Of a stretch of 7,630 nt of DNA, positions 7,435 to 7,630 are shown piece after piece (the stretch's first letter is position 1; every line of letters begins with the position of its first letter). A program made the position numbers and the translations under genes. Source of the DNA: an uncultured Lachnospiraceae bacterium (GTDB lineage: Bacteria; Bacillota; Clostridia; Lachnospirales; Lachnospiraceae); NCBI GenBank assembly GCA_902782715.1, contig CACZOG010000236.1, positions 1-7,630 of the forward strand. Reading direction: 5' to 3'. The notes below the pieces were generated by a model, which ran no database searches, was not told the origin of the DNA, and saw only the letters and a program-made list of their open reading frames with translations.

Positions 7435-7463
7435 AATATACTAAAAACAGCGCTAAAAATCAA
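7435..7463 (-). promoter_or_regulatory. Promoter of the plsX-acpP-rnc-smc-ftsY operon
   Basis: On the minus strand TTGATT (7458-7463) is followed by a 17-nt spacer and TATATT (7435-7440), a good sigma-A-type match. Transcription would start near 7428, about 42 nt before the plsX ATG. The spacer contains CTAAAAA twice on the plus strand (7441-7447 and 7453-7459), flanking an AGCGCT palindrome (7450-7455). I cannot assign these to a known regulator. No complete FapR-type operator is visible. Confidence 0.7.
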
Positions 7464-7489
7464 GTTAATCCGCGAATATAAAGTTTTTA

Positions 7490-7518
7490 TTGACAAAGTT
7501 TATAGCAAACTGTATACT
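7490..7518 (+). promoter_or_regulatory. Promoter of rpmF
   Basis: A consensus -35 TTGACA (7490-7495), a 17-nt spacer and TATACT (7513-7518) form a strong sigma-A-type promoter on the plus strand. The start of transcription should be near 7525, leaving a leader of about 42 nt. That is too short for an elaborate riboswitch or ribosomal-protein leader. The strength fits a highly expressed ribosomal protein gene. Its -35 box lies 26 nt from that of the divergent plsX promoter. Confidence 0.82.
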
Positions 7519-7552
7519 CTTTAACGTACGAATAAAAATGAAACAGGGAATT

Positions 7553-7559
7553 GGAGGTG
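7553..7559 (+). promoter_or_regulatory. Shine-Dalgarno site of rpmF
   Basis: GGAGGTG, fully complementary to the 16S rRNA 3' end, sits 7 nt before the ATG at 7567. It fixes the start of the truncated rpmF reading frame. Confidence 0.9.
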
Positions 7560-7566
7560 TAAAGAT

Positions 7567-7630
7567 ATGTCTATTTGTCCTAAGAACAAATCATCCAAAA
7601 GCCATAGAGATAAAAGAAGAGCAAACTGGA
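7567..7630 (+). CDS. rpmF: 50S ribosomal protein L32 (bL32), N-terminal fragment, cut by the window edge
   Basis: Only 21 codons are present before the right edge. The peptide begins MSICPKNKSSK and continues with SHRDKRRANW. The pattern of P-K at 5-6, K-x-S-K and R-D-K-R-R-A-N-W is the conserved bL32 N-terminus (compare the common form MAVPKRKTSK...RRDKRRA). The variant with Ser-Ile-Cys instead of Ala-Val is one I recall from Lachnospiraceae. The frame is short, but the strong promoter, ideal ribosome site and its location beside plsX, the classical neighbour of rpmF, support it. It is transcribed away from plsX, whereas in many bacteria the two are co-directional. Whether the CxxC zinc site is present cannot be seen, because it lies past the edge. 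Confidence 0.9.
   Translation, partial: MSICPKNKSSKSHRDKRRANW

Noticed and set aside
7425..7445. A possible FapR operator at the plsX promoter, because TTAGTA occurs on the minus strand at 7439-7444.
   Set aside because: Only one half-site is present. The expected mirrored half at the right distance reads AAAGTT, so the palindrome is absent.

Overview
The window reads as chromosomal core-genome DNA from a low-to-moderate GC Gram-positive bacterium of the class Clostridia, probably Lachnospiraceae. The reasons are the gene order plsX-acpP-rnc-smc-ftsY-ylxM-ffh, the presence of a YlxM-type SRP-associated protein, strong GGAGG-like ribosome sites, sigma-A-type promoters, and an L32 N-terminus (MSICPKNKSSK...) of a kind I associate with that family. 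The family-level placement is from memory, not from a search.

Seven genes lie on the minus strand and read right to left. The upstream block is plsX (phosphate acyltransferase), acpP (acyl carrier protein), rnc (RNase III), smc (chromosome condensation ATPase) and ftsY (SRP receptor). These genes are almost fused: acpP/rnc overlap by 4 nt, rnc/smc are 1 nt apart, and smc/ftsY share 1 nt. They look like one transcript from a promoter upstream of plsX. A clear intrinsic terminator follows ftsY directly. The second block, ylxM-ffh, then starts from its own promoter, whose -35 box lies inside the terminator hairpin. ylxM and ffh share 1 nt, and ffh runs off the left edge after 156 codons.

At the right edge, rpmF (ribosomal protein L32) starts on the plus strand and leaves the window after 21 codons. 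It diverges from plsX across a 180-nt intergenic region holding two back-to-back promoters, each with a 17-nt spacer. In many Firmicutes rpmF precedes plsX in the same direction, so this divergence is a local synteny break.

Functionally the window joins phospholipid initiation (PlsX with ACP), RNA processing (RNase III), chromosome organisation (SMC) and co-translational membrane targeting (FtsY, Ffh, YlxM). Every gene is a recognised housekeeping family. I see no mobile element, CRISPR array, tRNA or rRNA, and no convincing undescribed system. The points most worth a second look are the terminator-promoter overlap, the rpmF orientation and a somewhat unusual ACP helix II.
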